Shown here piece by piece: positions 23,656 through 32,441 of a stretch of DNA of 64,000 nt. Location: positions 57,819-121,818 of the forward strand of contig JAETRI010000004.1 of assembly GCA_021770245.1 (NCBI GenBank). The letters run 5' to 3'. This stretch comes from Lachnospiraceae bacterium. Lineage in GTDB: Bacteria > Bacillota > Clostridia > Lachnospirales > Lachnospiraceae. The translations under genes and the position numbers were made by a program. The notes beneath the pieces are model-generated. The model made no database searches. It saw only the letters and a program-made list of their open reading frames with translations, and was not told where the DNA came from. Position 1 is the first letter of the stretch. Every line of letters starts with the position of its first letter.

Positions 23656-25215
23656 TCATTCCGCCGCGCAGGCGGCATCCGTCTTCCTTTCCAGCCGATA
23701 CAGATTGAACCAATAGCGTTCCAGCAGGCAGCTGTCCACCGTCTCCGCCGCTATGATGTCCTCCCGCTCCCATTCCTCCAGGAGGCCTTCCCGGGCCAGG
23801 CCGCTTCCCACAAACCACACGGGCACGCCCCGCTCCAGCTGTTCCTTCAGCCAATCCACATCCGCTCCTCCGTGGGCCTGCGGGAACATCCGTCGGATCA
23901 GTTCCTCCGGCTCATCCCCATAGAGCCAGGTATCCTGTTTTATGTAGTATCCGGCCACGGCCTGCACCTGGTCGAAATTAAAAAGCACCGCCGCGTCTTC
24001 TCCGATTGCATCCAGGCAGGCCGTCGTCCGCTCCATCTGCGCCTTTTTAAAGCTCTCTTCCTTCGCAAACGCCCGGTAATCCGAGATCCCCACCATGAAA
24101 AGAAGAAGCAGGCAGGCAGCACGCACTACCCTGTTCTTCTGCCTGCTTAGGAGGCAGGCAAAGGCGAACCAGAAGCAGCCCAGGGCCGGCAGCATGTACC
24201 GATAAATGAAAACCGGCCGCATCAGGACGGAAACCAGGATGCCGAACAGGGCCGTGGCGCCCACCAGCAGGGGGCCGCAGGATGCATAGAGGAGCTTTTT
24301 TTGCTCCACCCCGTCCGTCTCCCTGTGCCGCAGGAGCGCAGAGCCCATAAATCCTGCCAGCAGAAAGAAGAGAAGGACCGCCGCCCCGTAATCCAGCCAT
24401 ACATAACCGGTGGACGGCTTCAGCACGAATTTCACACAGCCTCCGAAGCAGCTCCACTCCAGAGGCAGAATCCAGTAATCCTTCCGCACGGCGGACACCT
24501 GGGCGGCCGCCGACGGCAGCCAGGGCAGATACGCCGCTGCGGACAGGCCGGCGCCCGCCGCCCACAGCATCGCCTTCCTGCGCCGCCCCTCTCCCTTTTC
24601 CAGCAGGAGCCCTCCCCCCAGGATGAGATACAAAAAGAAAGCCGCCACGGCCGCAAAATAGTGGGTGTAGGCCGCGCAGATCCCGAACAGGATGAACGCC
24701 GTCCAGTGAAGCCGTCCTTTGCTTCCGCCGTACAGGATCTCCCCGCCATGCAGATAGGCCGCGGTCAGAAAAAACAACGCCCAGCCGTACATCCGCACCT
24801 CTGTGGTATAATTCGCCATCTGAGGCATGCCAATCAGGCAAAAGGCAAAAGTACCCGCGCACAGCCAGCCGTACCGCCTGCGCACCAAGACGGCCGCATA
24901 CCCCAGCAGGCCCAGAAAGGGAACGACCGACATCAGCTTGCCGACCACCACCCTGTCTGCCGCGGGCCACAGCAGGCCGGTACAGTCCGCCGCCGCTTTC
25001 ACCAAAAGGTAATACAGCGGCGGATGGACGTCCTGCGCATCCAGGCGGATCAGATTTCCGACCGTCTGCCCGATAAACCCCTCCGTGAAAAGCTCGTCGT
25101 ACCAGATATCCCTGCTAAAACATAAAAACAGGCTGTATACCGCCAAAGCGGCCGCAAGGCACCAAAGAAAAATGCCTGCGGCCGTCTTTCCCTGAAAATC
25201 ACTTTCCCTCTTCAA
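23656..25215 (-). CDS. Polytopic membrane glycosyltransferase-like protein (GT39/PMT type)
   Basis: The 519-residue protein has about 11-12 membrane helices. The first external loop, with RDIWYDELFTEGF and AQDVHPPLYYLLVKA, is the acidic DE...HPP signature of lipid-phosphate-sugar-dependent glycosyltransferases (ArnT/PMT/GT39 fold). It would transfer a sugar from a polyprenyl-phosphate donor outside the membrane; acceptor unknown. The start is a TTG at 25215, with AAGGTG 7 bases before it, overlapping the 3' end of thrS by 17 bases, so the two are probably co-translated. The C-terminal 150 residues are a soluble extracytoplasmic domain. Confidence 0.8.
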   Translation of the reverse strand: MKRESDFQGKTAAGIFLWCLAAALAVYSLFLCFSRDIWYDELFTEGFIGQTVGNLIRLDAQDVHPPLYYLLVKAAADCTGLLWPAADRVVVGKLMSVVPFLGLLGYAAVLVRRRYGWLCAGTFAFCLIGMPQMANYTTEVRMYGWALFFLTAAYLHGGEILYGGSKGRLHWTAFILFGICAAYTHYFAAVAAFFLYLILGGGLLLEKGEGRRRKAMLWAAGAGLSAAAYLPWLPSAAAQVSAVRKDYWILPLEWSCFGGCVKFVLKPSTGYVWLDYGAAVLLFFLLAGFMGSALLRHRETDGVEQKKLLYASCGPLLVGATALFGILVSVLMRPVFIYRYMLPALGCFWFAFACLLSRQKNRVVRAACLLLLFMVGISDYRAFAKEESFKKAQMERTTACLDAIGEDAAVLFNFDQVQAVAGYYIKQDTWLYGDEPEELIRRMFPQAHGGADVDWLKEQLERGVPVWFVGSGLAREGLLEEWEREDIIAAETVDSCLLERYWFNLYRLERKTDAACAAE

Positions 25216-27160
25216 CCGCTGTCACCTTACGGATCTCCTTCGTCCGAATCTCTCTGCAGATCTCTTCTATAAATGCATCCAGGCTCTTCGCTCCCTCATC
25301 CCCGGCAAAACGGCTGCGGACGGAGACGGTCCCTTCCTCGGCTTCCTTCTGGCCCACCACCAACATATAGGGAAGCTTATCCAGACGGGCCTGACGGATC
25401 TTGTAGCCGATCTTTTCCGAACGGTTATCCACCGTGCTCAGAATGCCGTTTTCCTTCAGCTTCCCGTTGACCGCATCGGCGTATTCCTCATATTTTTCGG
25501 AAATAGGAAGCACGCGCACCTGCTCCGGACACAGCCAGGTGGGGAATTTCCCCTCATATTTCTCGATCAGCCAGGCCAGCGTCCGCTCGTAACAGCCCAT
25601 GGAGGTCCTGTGGATGATGTAAGGGCGCACCTTGTCCCCGTTTGGATCCACATAACTCATGTCAAACCGTTCCGCCAGGAACATGTCCAGCTGAATGGTG
25701 ATCATGGTATCTTCCTTGCCGTAGACGTTCTTCGCCTGAATATCCAGCTTCGGCCCGTAGAACGCCGCCTCGCCGTCCTCCTCCGTGAACTCGATCCCGA
25801 TATGGTGCAGGATGTCCCGCATCATGTTCTGCACATAGTCCCAGGTTTCGGCATCTCCCAGGTATTTTTCCTTATTTTCCGGATCCCATTTGGACAGGCG
25901 GTAGGTTACGTCCTCCTCCAGGCCCAGGGTGGTCAAGCAGTACTTGGCCAGATCCACGCAGACCCGAAACTCCTCTTCGATCTGATCGGGCCGCACGATG
26001 AGGTGCCCTTCGGAGATGGTGAACTGACGCACCCTGGTCAGCCCGTGCATCTCCCCGGAATCTTCATTCCTGAAAAGAGTGGAGGTTTCGCCGTAGCGGC
26101 AGGGCAGATCCCGATAGGATTTCTGACTCTGTTTGTATACATAGTACTGGAACGGACAGGTCATGGGACGCAGGGCAAAGACCTCGTCGTCCTTTTCCTC
26201 GTCTCCCAGCACGAACATGCCTTCCTTATAATGATTCCAGTGATCCGAGATGATATAAAGATCCTTTTTCGCCATGAGGGGGGTCTTGGTGCGCATGTAG
26301 CCCCTCTTCTCCTCCTCATCCTCGATCCAGCGCTGCAGGGTCTGGATCATCTTCGTCCCCTTAGGCATCAGCAGCGGAAGCCCCTGGCCGATCACATCCA
26401 CCGTGGCGAAGAGCTCCATCTCCCGGCCCAGCTTATTGTGATCGCGGTTTTTCACATTTTCCAGATAGTCCAGATATTCCGCCAGTTCCTCCTTGGTATT
26501 GAACGCGGTGCCGTAGATCCGCTGCAGCATGGTCCTGTTGGAGTCTCCCCGCCAATATGCCCCTGAGGATGAGGTCAGCTTAAAGGCCTTGATCCCCTTC
26601 GTGCTCATCAGATGCGGCCCCGCGCACAGATCCGTGAAGTCCCCCTGCCTATAGAAAGAAATCTCCGCATCCTCCGGCAGATCCCGGATCAGTTCCACCT
26701 TATAAGGCTCCCCCGCCTCTTCCATAAAGGCGATGGCCTCCTGCCTGGGAAGGGTAAAGCGCTCCAGCTTCTCCCCCTTTTTGATGATCTTTTTCATCTC
26801 CGCTTCCAGCTTGTCCAAATCCTCCCTGGAAAAGGGCGCATGCTCGAAGTCATAATAATAACCGGTATCGATGCTGGGCCCGATGGCCAGCTTGGCTTCC
26901 GGGAACACGTGCTTCATGGCCTGGGCCAGCACATGGGAAGCGGTATGGCGCACCACCGTCAGGCCTTCCTTATCCCGGGCGGTGAGAATGGACAGCTCGC
27001 AGTCCCGGGTGAGCACGGTACGCAGGTCCGTCACCTTGCCGTCCACCAGGCCGGCACAGGCCGCCCTTGCCAGCCCTTCGCTGATATCCTCCGCGATCTC
27101 CAGAATGGATTTCCCTTCCTCGTATTCTTTAAAGGAGCCATCCTTCAATGTGATTTTCAT
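25199..27160 (-). CDS. thrS: Threonyl-tRNA synthetase
   Basis: The 653-residue enzyme shows the full domain order. There is an N-terminal TGS domain (1-60), and an editing domain with HTASHVLAQAMKHVF. The class II catalytic core follows, with motif 2 (RYGETSTLFRNEDSGEMHG), the zinc cysteine in LRPMTCPFQYY, and motif 3 (HRTSMGCYERTLAWLIEKY). Last is the anticodon-binding domain (PEQVRVLPISEKYEEYA). It charges tRNA-Thr. The gene lies 65 bases behind amylosucrase, and I see no T-box leader in that gap, which is unusual for thrS in Firmicutes; expression may depend on the amylosucrase transcript. Confidence 0.97.
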   Translation of the reverse strand: MKITLKDGSFKEYEEGKSILEIAEDISEGLARAACAGLVDGKVTDLRTVLTRDCELSILTARDKEGLTVVRHTASHVLAQAMKHVFPEAKLAIGPSIDTGYYYDFEHAPFSREDLDKLEAEMKKIIKKGEKLERFTLPRQEAIAFMEEAGEPYKVELIRDLPEDAEISFYRQGDFTDLCAGPHLMSTKGIKAFKLTSSSGAYWRGDSNRTMLQRIYGTAFNTKEELAEYLDYLENVKNRDHNKLGREMELFATVDVIGQGLPLLMPKGTKMIQTLQRWIEDEEEKRGYMRTKTPLMAKKDLYIISDHWNHYKEGMFVLGDEEKDDEVFALRPMTCPFQYYVYKQSQKSYRDLPCRYGETSTLFRNEDSGEMHGLTRVRQFTISEGHLIVRPDQIEEEFRVCVDLAKYCLTTLGLEEDVTYRLSKWDPENKEKYLGDAETWDYVQNMMRDILHHIGIEFTEEDGEAAFYGPKLDIQAKNVYGKEDTMITIQLDMFLAERFDMSYVDPNGDKVRPYIIHRTSMGCYERTLAWLIEKYEGKFPTWLCPEQVRVLPISEKYEEYADAVNGKLKENGILSTVDNRSEKIGYKIRQARLDKLPYMLVVGQKEAEEGTVSVRSRFAGDEGAKSLDAFIEEICREIRTKEIRKVTAVEEGK

Positions 27161-27225
27161 GAATTTTCATTCCTTTCCCGTTGATTTCGTTTCCGGCGCA
27201 GGCCGGCCGCCGACACTTTCCGTCC

Positions 27226-29064
27226 TCAGCCGATTTTCCGGCACCACCTGTACTGATAGGGCCCCATACGCAGCGCGCCGGGCTGCACGGTCTCATCCGT
27301 GAACAGATCCAGGTACTCCCCGTTCAGCGTGGGGAGGCAGGCCCACTGTTCTTCCCCGGAGAAATTTGCCAGACAGATCAATTCCTCCTCCGCCGTGGTC
27401 CGCCGTATCGCAAACACCGGCATCCTGCAGGTATCCCAGGTGGTCACATAGGCATCCTTTCCGAAGCAGGGATTCTCCCTTCTCAAGGTTTCCATCCGCC
27501 CCAGGCCGTCCCAGATCCGCTGCTGGACCGTCCCCTCTTCTCTGCGCCTGTCCGCATTCTCCCAGTTAAACGCGCTGCGGTGCAGATACCTGCTGTCCGC
27601 CGCCAGATCCGGATTTTCTTTATAATTATAATCGTTCACCTGCCCGATCTCGTCCCCGGAGGAAAGCATCACAAACCCCTCCAGGCTCATGCAGGCCGCG
27701 TGCATCATCAGATCCCTCTGGATCCCCCAGGACACCTGCTCCCTGTCCCCTTCAAAACCGCCCTTCTCCACGCCGCACAGGCTGGCCGTGGTGCCGCAGC
27801 TCCTGGCATCCCTGGACACCGGGTCATAGTTATACAGCTCCCCTCTGGCAAAGCTGCCCGGATAGACGCCCTCAAAGAAATGGTACAGATATTCCTTATG
27901 GGTGAGAGGATCGATCTGAAGGCGTACCTCCTCTTCCTCATCCAGCCCCCAGCCGATATCGTCATGGCAGCGCAGGTAATTGACGAAGAAGCAGTTTTCC
28001 GGCAGGCTGTGGATCACGTCCATCTGATGCTTCAAAAGCCTGGCATCCTTCGCCGCCAGAGCAGCCCACAGATTCACCATGCTGGACACCCCGTAGAGCA
28101 TATGGCACTCGGGTTTCTCCGGCGTGCCGAAGTAGGCGGGCAGCTCCTTGGGAGCCATAACCACTTCACCCTTTAAGATCACCGCCGGACATACCACCTC
28201 CAGGATCATGCGCACCATGCGCACGATGGTATGTACCTGGGGCAGGTTACGACAGTTCGTCCCCAGCTCCTTCCAGATATAAGGGACCGCATCGATCCGC
28301 AGCACCTCCACTCCCATATTGGCCAGGAACATGATCACGCCGGCCATCTCGTTGAAGACCACCGGATTCTTATAGTTCAAATCCCACTGATAAGGATAAA
28401 AGGTGGTCAGCACATGCCGTTTCATTTCCTCGCACCAGGTAAAATTCCCGGGCGCCGTGGTGGGGAAGACCTGGGGCATCGTCCGCTCAAACTGTGCGGG
28501 AATGTCATAGGTCTCATAGCATTGATAACGATCCATATATTCCTGCTCCCCTGCCTTTGCGCGCATGGCCCATTCGTGGGTATCCGCCGTATGGTTCATC
28601 ACCAGATCCAGGCACAGGCTGATTCCGCGCTTGCGCAGCTCCTTCGTGAGGGCAAGAAGATCGCGGTTGGTTCCCACCTCGGGATCCACCGTCATGAAGT
28701 CTTCCACCGCATAGCCGCCGTCATTATAAGGATGAGGCATTTTCAACAGGGGCATCAGATGCAGATAGGTGATCCCCTGTTCGGACAGATAATCCAGTTT
28801 CCCCTTCAGCCCCTTCAGCCCTCCCGCAAAGAGCTTCGGATACATGGTTACGCCCAGCATGTTGCTGTCCCGGTACCATGTGGGATTGGCCTCCCTTTTC
28901 ACATCCAGCGCCTTCAACTCCTCCGAACGCTTCCCGTCGTACTGTCTCATGATTTGCAGAAGCTGTGCGAAGCTTTCCTCATCGTGATATAGCTCCATAT
29001 ACTTTCCGTGCAGCTCCTCCTGATGCTTTTCCAGCCTCTGTGAAAATAGATCCGCCCGTTTCAT
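27226..29064 (-). CDS. Amylosucrase-type GH13 enzyme
   Basis: The 612-residue protein follows amylosucrase (GH13 subfamily 4) from end to end. It has an all-helical N-terminal domain, then the barrel with YLHLMPLLKMPHPYNDGGYAVEDF, LCLDLVMNHTADTHEWA and APGNFTW. The nucleophile Asp is in VLRIDAV, the acid/base Glu in ILKGEVV, and the third Asp in CHDDIGWG. A C-terminal beta domain completes it. Amylosucrases split sucrose and build alpha-1,4-glucan; related members act as sucrose hydrolases, and the sequence alone does not separate these. No signal peptide. AGGAGG precedes the ATG at 29064, and a promoter is at 29211-29239. Confidence 0.88.
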   Translation of the reverse strand: MKRADLFSQRLEKHQEELHGKYMELYHDEESFAQLLQIMRQYDGKRSEELKALDVKREANPTWYRDSNMLGVTMYPKLFAGGLKGLKGKLDYLSEQGITYLHLMPLLKMPHPYNDGGYAVEDFMTVDPEVGTNRDLLALTKELRKRGISLCLDLVMNHTADTHEWAMRAKAGEQEYMDRYQCYETYDIPAQFERTMPQVFPTTAPGNFTWCEEMKRHVLTTFYPYQWDLNYKNPVVFNEMAGVIMFLANMGVEVLRIDAVPYIWKELGTNCRNLPQVHTIVRMVRMILEVVCPAVILKGEVVMAPKELPAYFGTPEKPECHMLYGVSSMVNLWAALAAKDARLLKHQMDVIHSLPENCFFVNYLRCHDDIGWGLDEEEEVRLQIDPLTHKEYLYHFFEGVYPGSFARGELYNYDPVSRDARSCGTTASLCGVEKGGFEGDREQVSWGIQRDLMMHAACMSLEGFVMLSSGDEIGQVNDYNYKENPDLAADSRYLHRSAFNWENADRRREEGTVQQRIWDGLGRMETLRRENPCFGKDAYVTTWDTCRMPVFAIRRTTAEEELICLANFSGEEQWACLPTLNGEYLDLFTDETVQPGALRMGPYQYRWCRKIG

Positions 29065-29210
29065 ATTGACCTCCTACCTCTTTCCCGTTTCCGCTGTCCC
29101 TCCGGCGCAAAATCCAGGCGTCCCCGGACAGCCCTTGCACCCGGCATCCCTTTTTAGGGGAAATATGCCGGACAGTTCCGGCTGTTTCAGTCTGATTTTT
29201 TCTGAAAATC

Positions 29211-29239
29211 ATCTTACCATAAACCGTTATAAAATGCAA
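29211..29239 (-). promoter_or_regulatory. Promoter of the amylosucrase-thrS operon
   Basis: Minus strand: TTGCAT (29239-29234), 17 bases, TAAGAT (29216-29211). It leaves a leader of about 140 bases containing a G/C-rich stem near 29125-29175 (gccgg/ccggc-type) but no T-box signature. Confidence 0.55.
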
Positions 29240-29300
29240 ATGGGCCATGCTCCTCGCTTGCCATTCAAATTGTGGAGGGTTCGTTTTCTCACCCCACGAA

Positions 29301-29382
29301 AAAAGCATGAACGGCCCTGCGGCCCCTGCGCCGCGGGGACGGGCAGGGGTGGCGCAGGGGCCGCAGGGCCGTTCATGCTTTT
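29301..29382. repeat. Perfect 32-bp inverted repeat, dispersed G/C-rich hairpin family A
   Basis: The arm 29301-29332 (begins aaaagcatgaacggcc) is exactly inverted at 29351-29382 around an 18-base loop. Related hairpins occur at 36700-36800, 43212-43302, 60694-60757 and as a half copy at 32406-32433. It sits between two divergent transcription units. The family shares the core ACGGCCCTGCG/CGCAGGGCC and the loop GCGGGGACGGGCAGGGG. Confidence 0.9.
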
Positions 29383-29432
29383 GGAGGGTCATGTAACTTA
29401 CCCTGTCGAAAATGCAGCTCACTTCATTTTTG

Positions 29433-29462
29433 TTGCCGACGCCGTCTTTTCTATCGTATACT
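29433..29462 (+). promoter_or_regulatory. Promoter of the ABC exporter operon
   Basis: TTGCCG (29433-29438), 18 bases, TATACT (29457-29462), followed 40 bases later by the ATG at 29503 with AAAGGAAG upstream. Confidence 0.5.
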
Positions 29463-29502
29463 TACCTCGTTATCCGGGTGGAGAAGAAAGGAAGTAAGCG
29501 GT

Positions 29503-30435
29503 ATGGAAGAAATAATAAAAGTAAACGGCTTAAAAAAATATTTCCATGAAGTAAAAGCCGTTGATGACGTAAGCTTTCACGTCGAACAGGGTGAGACATT
29601 CGGATTTCTCGGCATTAACGGCGCGGGAAAGTCCACGACGATTCATATGCTGTGTACGCTGTTGTCGGCAACGGCAGGGGAAGTTTCCGTCTGCGGATAC
29701 CGAATCGGAAAAGATGATGAAAAAATCCGTCGGCAGATCGGCGTGGTATGGCAGAACAATTGCCTGGATGGACGTATGAGCCCGGAAGAAAATTTATATG
29801 TGCGCGGGGCTTTATACGGGCTTGGCGGAAGCAGTCTGAAAAAACGGATTGATTGGATAGGAGAGAAACTTCAGCTAAAAGAAATTTACCAAAGACGTTA
29901 TGGAAAATTGTCCGGCGGACAAAAAAGGCGGTGTGAAATTGCTGCGGCGCTTATGAATACGCCCAAAATCCTTTTCTTGGATGAGCCGACTACGGGGCTG
30001 GATCCGGCTACCAGGAAGCTGGTATGGGAAAGCATGGACACCTTGCAAAAAGAGGAAGGCACAACGATCTTTCTGACGACGCATTATATGGAAGAAGCGG
30101 CGTGCGCAAGGCATATTGCGATTATCGACAGCGGTAAGATCAGGGAATACGGAACGCCTTTTGCCTTAAAGGAACGGTATGCCAAAGACAAGCTGCATCT
30201 GATCCCGAAGCCGGATAAGAAAAATGAAATGATACAACTGTTAAAACAGATGTCATATCAAGAAGAGGACTTGGTAAAAACAAATGAAAGACTTATCGTT
30301 ACGGTCAGGGACAGCTTAAAGGCATTGGAAATTTTAAAGGTATCCGGGGAATGGCTGTCAGGTTTTGAAATGCTGCAGGGCACGATGGACGACGTTTTTT
30401 TAAACGTCACAGGGAAACAGTTGAAAGATGCGTAG
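29503..30435 (+). CDS. ABC-2 exporter ATP-binding subunit (DrrA-like)
   Basis: The 310-residue ATPase has Walker A GINGAGKST, signature LSGGQKRRCEIA, Walker B ILFLDEPTTGLD and the switch His in TTHYMEEA, followed by a C-terminal extension as in DrrA-type exporter ATPases. It pairs with the permease at 30452-31363 (the ATPase stop is 16 bases before that start). The substrate is unknown: drug, lipid or peptide export are all possible. The LytTR/DUF3021 pair downstream is a usual partner for such transporters. Confidence 0.92.
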   Translation: MEEIIKVNGLKKYFHEVKAVDDVSFHVEQGETFGFLGINGAGKSTTIHMLCTLLSATAGEVSVCGYRIGKDDEKIRRQIGVVWQNNCLDGRMSPEENLYVRGALYGLGGSSLKKRIDWIGEKLQLKEIYQRRYGKLSGGQKRRCEIAAALMNTPKILFLDEPTTGLDPATRKLVWESMDTLQKEEGTTIFLTTHYMEEAACARHIAIIDSGKIREYGTPFALKERYAKDKLHLIPKPDKKNEMIQLLKQMSYQEEDLVKTNERLIVTVRDSLKALEILKVSGEWLSGFEMLQGTMDDVFLNVTGKQLKDA

Positions 30436-30451
30436 AGGTGGAGATACGAGG

Positions 30452-31363
30452 ATGCGTGAAATATTTTATCTCATAAAACGAAATTGTCTGATTTACATCA
30501 GAGACAGATCAGCGGTATTTTTCTCTATGTTATCTATGCTGATTGTGCTCGGACTAATGGTTATTTTCCTGGGGAAAATGAACAGTGAGGATTTAGTTGC
30601 CGTACTTGCAAAATTCGGAGATAGAGATACCTCTTCCGATGAATACAATGCTTCTTATTTGATACAGCTCTGGACAATGGCCGGTATTTTAGTCGTAAAT
30701 TCTGTTACAGTAACATTGACAGTATTAGGAGCTATGGTGCAGGATGAAACCGGACACCGGCTTGCGGCTTTCTATGTCAGCCCGGTCAAGCGTATTAAAC
30801 TCTCTTTAGGCTATATTCTGTCTGCGTGGATCGTTGGTACGTTTATGTGTCTGTTGACGCTGGCAGCGGGGGAAATTTACTTTCTGATACAGGGACATTC
30901 CCTGTTAGCGGCGTCTGCCTTGTTGAAATTAACGGGCATGATCGCATTAAATACTTTTACCTTTTCGGCTTTGGGATACCTGATGGCTCTGTTTATACAC
31001 AGCGACAGTGCATGGAGCGGGATGCTTACTATTATCGGTACGCTTGTGGGATTTGCAGGCGGCATTTATCTGCCGCTCGGCACATTGGGCGAAAGGCTGC
31101 AAACAATATTAAAATGTCTGCCCGTTCTGCACGGCGCTTCCATGATGCGCCGGATATGCACGGATGCTGCTGTTGCAGAAACCTTTTCCGGCCTTCCGGA
31201 TCTTGCAGGCGGCCTTTTTCAGAAAAAGATGGGGATTACTTTATTCTGGAACGATACCGAAATCACGCTTTCGATGCAGGCTGCCGTTTTACTTACTTAT
31301 GCCTTTGTTGCAATTATCGCAGCTGCTATCCTTAACAGAAACCGCAAATTAAAAGATCGTTAA
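30452..31363 (+). CDS. ABC-2 exporter permease
   Basis: A 303-residue membrane protein with six predicted helices and the ABC-2 layout: one N-terminal helix, a large loop, then five helices (LIQLWTMAGILVVNSVTVTL, YILSAWIVGTFMCLLTLAAG, LTIIGTLVGFAGGIYLPLG). I chose ATG 30452 with GGTGGAG upstream; ATG 30428 overlaps the ATPase gene. It forms the membrane channel for the DrrA-like ATPase. A terminator follows at 31378-31401. Confidence 0.88.
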   Translation: MREIFYLIKRNCLIYIRDRSAVFFSMLSMLIVLGLMVIFLGKMNSEDLVAVLAKFGDRDTSSDEYNASYLIQLWTMAGILVVNSVTVTLTVLGAMVQDETGHRLAAFYVSPVKRIKLSLGYILSAWIVGTFMCLLTLAAGEIYFLIQGHSLLAASALLKLTGMIALNTFTFSALGYLMALFIHSDSAWSGMLTIIGTLVGFAGGIYLPLGTLGERLQTILKCLPVLHGASMMRRICTDAAVAETFSGLPDLAGGLFQKKMGITLFWNDTEITLSMQAAVLLTYAFVAIIAAAILNRNRKLKDR

Positions 31364-31377
31364 GAAGGGGTAGGTTG

Positions 31378-31401
31378 AAAAAAGGCCTGATGGCCTTTTT
31401 T
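31378..31401 (+). terminator. Terminator of the ABC exporter operon
   Basis: AAAAAAGGCC-TGAT-GGCCTTTTTT: a symmetrical hairpin with A-run and T-run, 15 bases after the permease stop. It should work in both directions. Confidence 0.85.
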
Positions 31402-31406
31402 CAATC

Positions 31407-31471
31407 GCCATTTGTGCCGCAGGCGGCCCAAATGGCATCGCAGCATGAATCGAAGATTCATGCTGCGATGC
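31407..31471. repeat. Two adjacent hairpins, dispersed hairpin family B
   Basis: The first is GCCATTTG-t-GCCGC paired with GCGGC-c-CAAATGGC (31407-31436). The second is a perfect 17-bp stem with a GAA loop (31435-31471). The first module recurs in inverted orientation at 47427-47450 (tttgggccgcctgcggcac) and, in weaker form, at 37050-37090, each time beside a GGCC-TGAT-GGCC or AAGCC-ATCA-GGCTT hairpin. Confidence 0.75.
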
Positions 31472-31499
31472 CGCAAAGGACGCGGCATGGAGGGTTATT

Positions 31500-31937
31500 A
31501 TGAAGATTACTATTCAGGACTGCCCGGCGGGCGAAGAAGACGAAATCATCATCCGCTGTAAGCAAGTAGATGACCGGCTGCTGAAAACAATTTATTCTTT
31601 AAAAGCCTGCCATGATAAAATTACGGTCAGCAAAGGCGAAAAGATATCTCAGCTTTCACCATCGGAAATATTCTATTTCGATACCGTGGATAATCGCGTT
31701 TACGCTTATACACAACAGGATGTTTACGAGACCAAATTGAAACTATATGAGCTGGAGGTGCGTTTAGCACATACGGATTTTTTTCGCGCCTCCAAATCGA
31801 CCATTATCAATCTCTCCAAGGTGAAAAACTTCAGTCCTTCCTTTCATGGACGTTTTGAAGTGTGCCTGAAAAACGGAGAAAATCTGGTGGTTTCCAGGCA
31901 ATATGTGCCAGGATTGAAAGAAAAACTGGGATTATAG
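31500..31937 (+). CDS. LytTR-domain transcriptional regulator
   Basis: A 145-residue protein whose C-terminal 100 residues form a LytTR DNA-binding domain (LSPSEIFYFDTVDNRVYAYT, then FFRASKSTIINLSKVKNFSP and VVSRQYVPGLKEKLGL). A short N-terminal part (IIIRCKQVDDRLLKTI) is typical of the stand-alone LytTR proteins that come with DUF3021 partners. It probably regulates the ABC exporter just upstream and its own operon. It is 14 bases ahead of the DUF3021 gene. Confidence 0.92.
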   Translation: MKITIQDCPAGEEDEIIIRCKQVDDRLLKTIYSLKACHDKITVSKGEKISQLSPSEIFYFDTVDNRVYAYTQQDVYETKLKLYELEVRLAHTDFFRASKSTIINLSKVKNFSPSFHGRFEVCLKNGENLVVSRQYVPGLKEKLGL

Positions 31938-31951
31938 GAGGCATAAGGATT

Positions 31952-32383
31952 ATGAAAAAAAGACTGGCATTTTTATGGAATAAATTCTGTATCATTTCTA
32001 CCTGTACGCTGACTGCAATGGCGTTTTTTACAACAATTCTGTCTCCTGCCGAAACAATATCACAAAATGCTTTATGGCAGATCCTTTTTGTATCCCTTTT
32101 ATGTGCGCTTTCGACATTTCTCTATCCTTGGGAACGCAGGATGGGCAGAGCAGAATTGTATATCCGCGTCGGTATCCATTATCTTTTGATCAATGTGATC
32201 GTACTGGGCTTCGGCAGCCGGTTTGACTGGTATCAGCCAAGCCGCTTAAAAAGTATGCTTGCCATGCTTCTTACAATCGCCGTTATTTTTGCAGTCGTAT
32301 CGTTTTTTTCCTGGAACCGTTCCGCAAAGGATGCCCAAAAGATGAATGAACGTTTGGAACAGTACCAGGATACACGTTTTTAA
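31952..32383 (+). CDS. DUF3021 membrane protein
   Basis: A 143-residue protein with four predicted transmembrane helices (LAFLWNKFCIISTCTLTAMAF, ILFVSLLCALSTFLYPW, GIHYLLINVIVLGFG, MLAMLLTIAVIFAVVSFFSW) and a short charged C-terminus, the DUF3021 pattern. It pairs with the LytTR protein and is thought to modulate it at the membrane. ATG 31952 has ATAGGAGG upstream. Confidence 0.88.
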   Translation: MKKRLAFLWNKFCIISTCTLTAMAFFTTILSPAETISQNALWQILFVSLLCALSTFLYPWERRMGRAELYIRVGIHYLLINVIVLGFGSRFDWYQPSRLKSMLAMLLTIAVIFAVVSFFSWNRSAKDAQKMNERLEQYQDTRF

Positions 32384-32405
32384 TAAAATTTTCGCACGCA
32401 CCAGG

Positions 32406-32433
32406 CAGGACAAACGCATGAATGGCCTTGCGC
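32406..32433. repeat. Half copy of dispersed hairpin family A
   Basis: Sequence starting caggacaaacgcatgaatgg matches one arm of the element at 36700-36800, but the inverted second arm is missing. It lies in the 58-base gap between the convergent DUF3021 and fucosidase genes. Confidence 0.6.
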
Positions 32434-32441
32434 ACCAAGCC

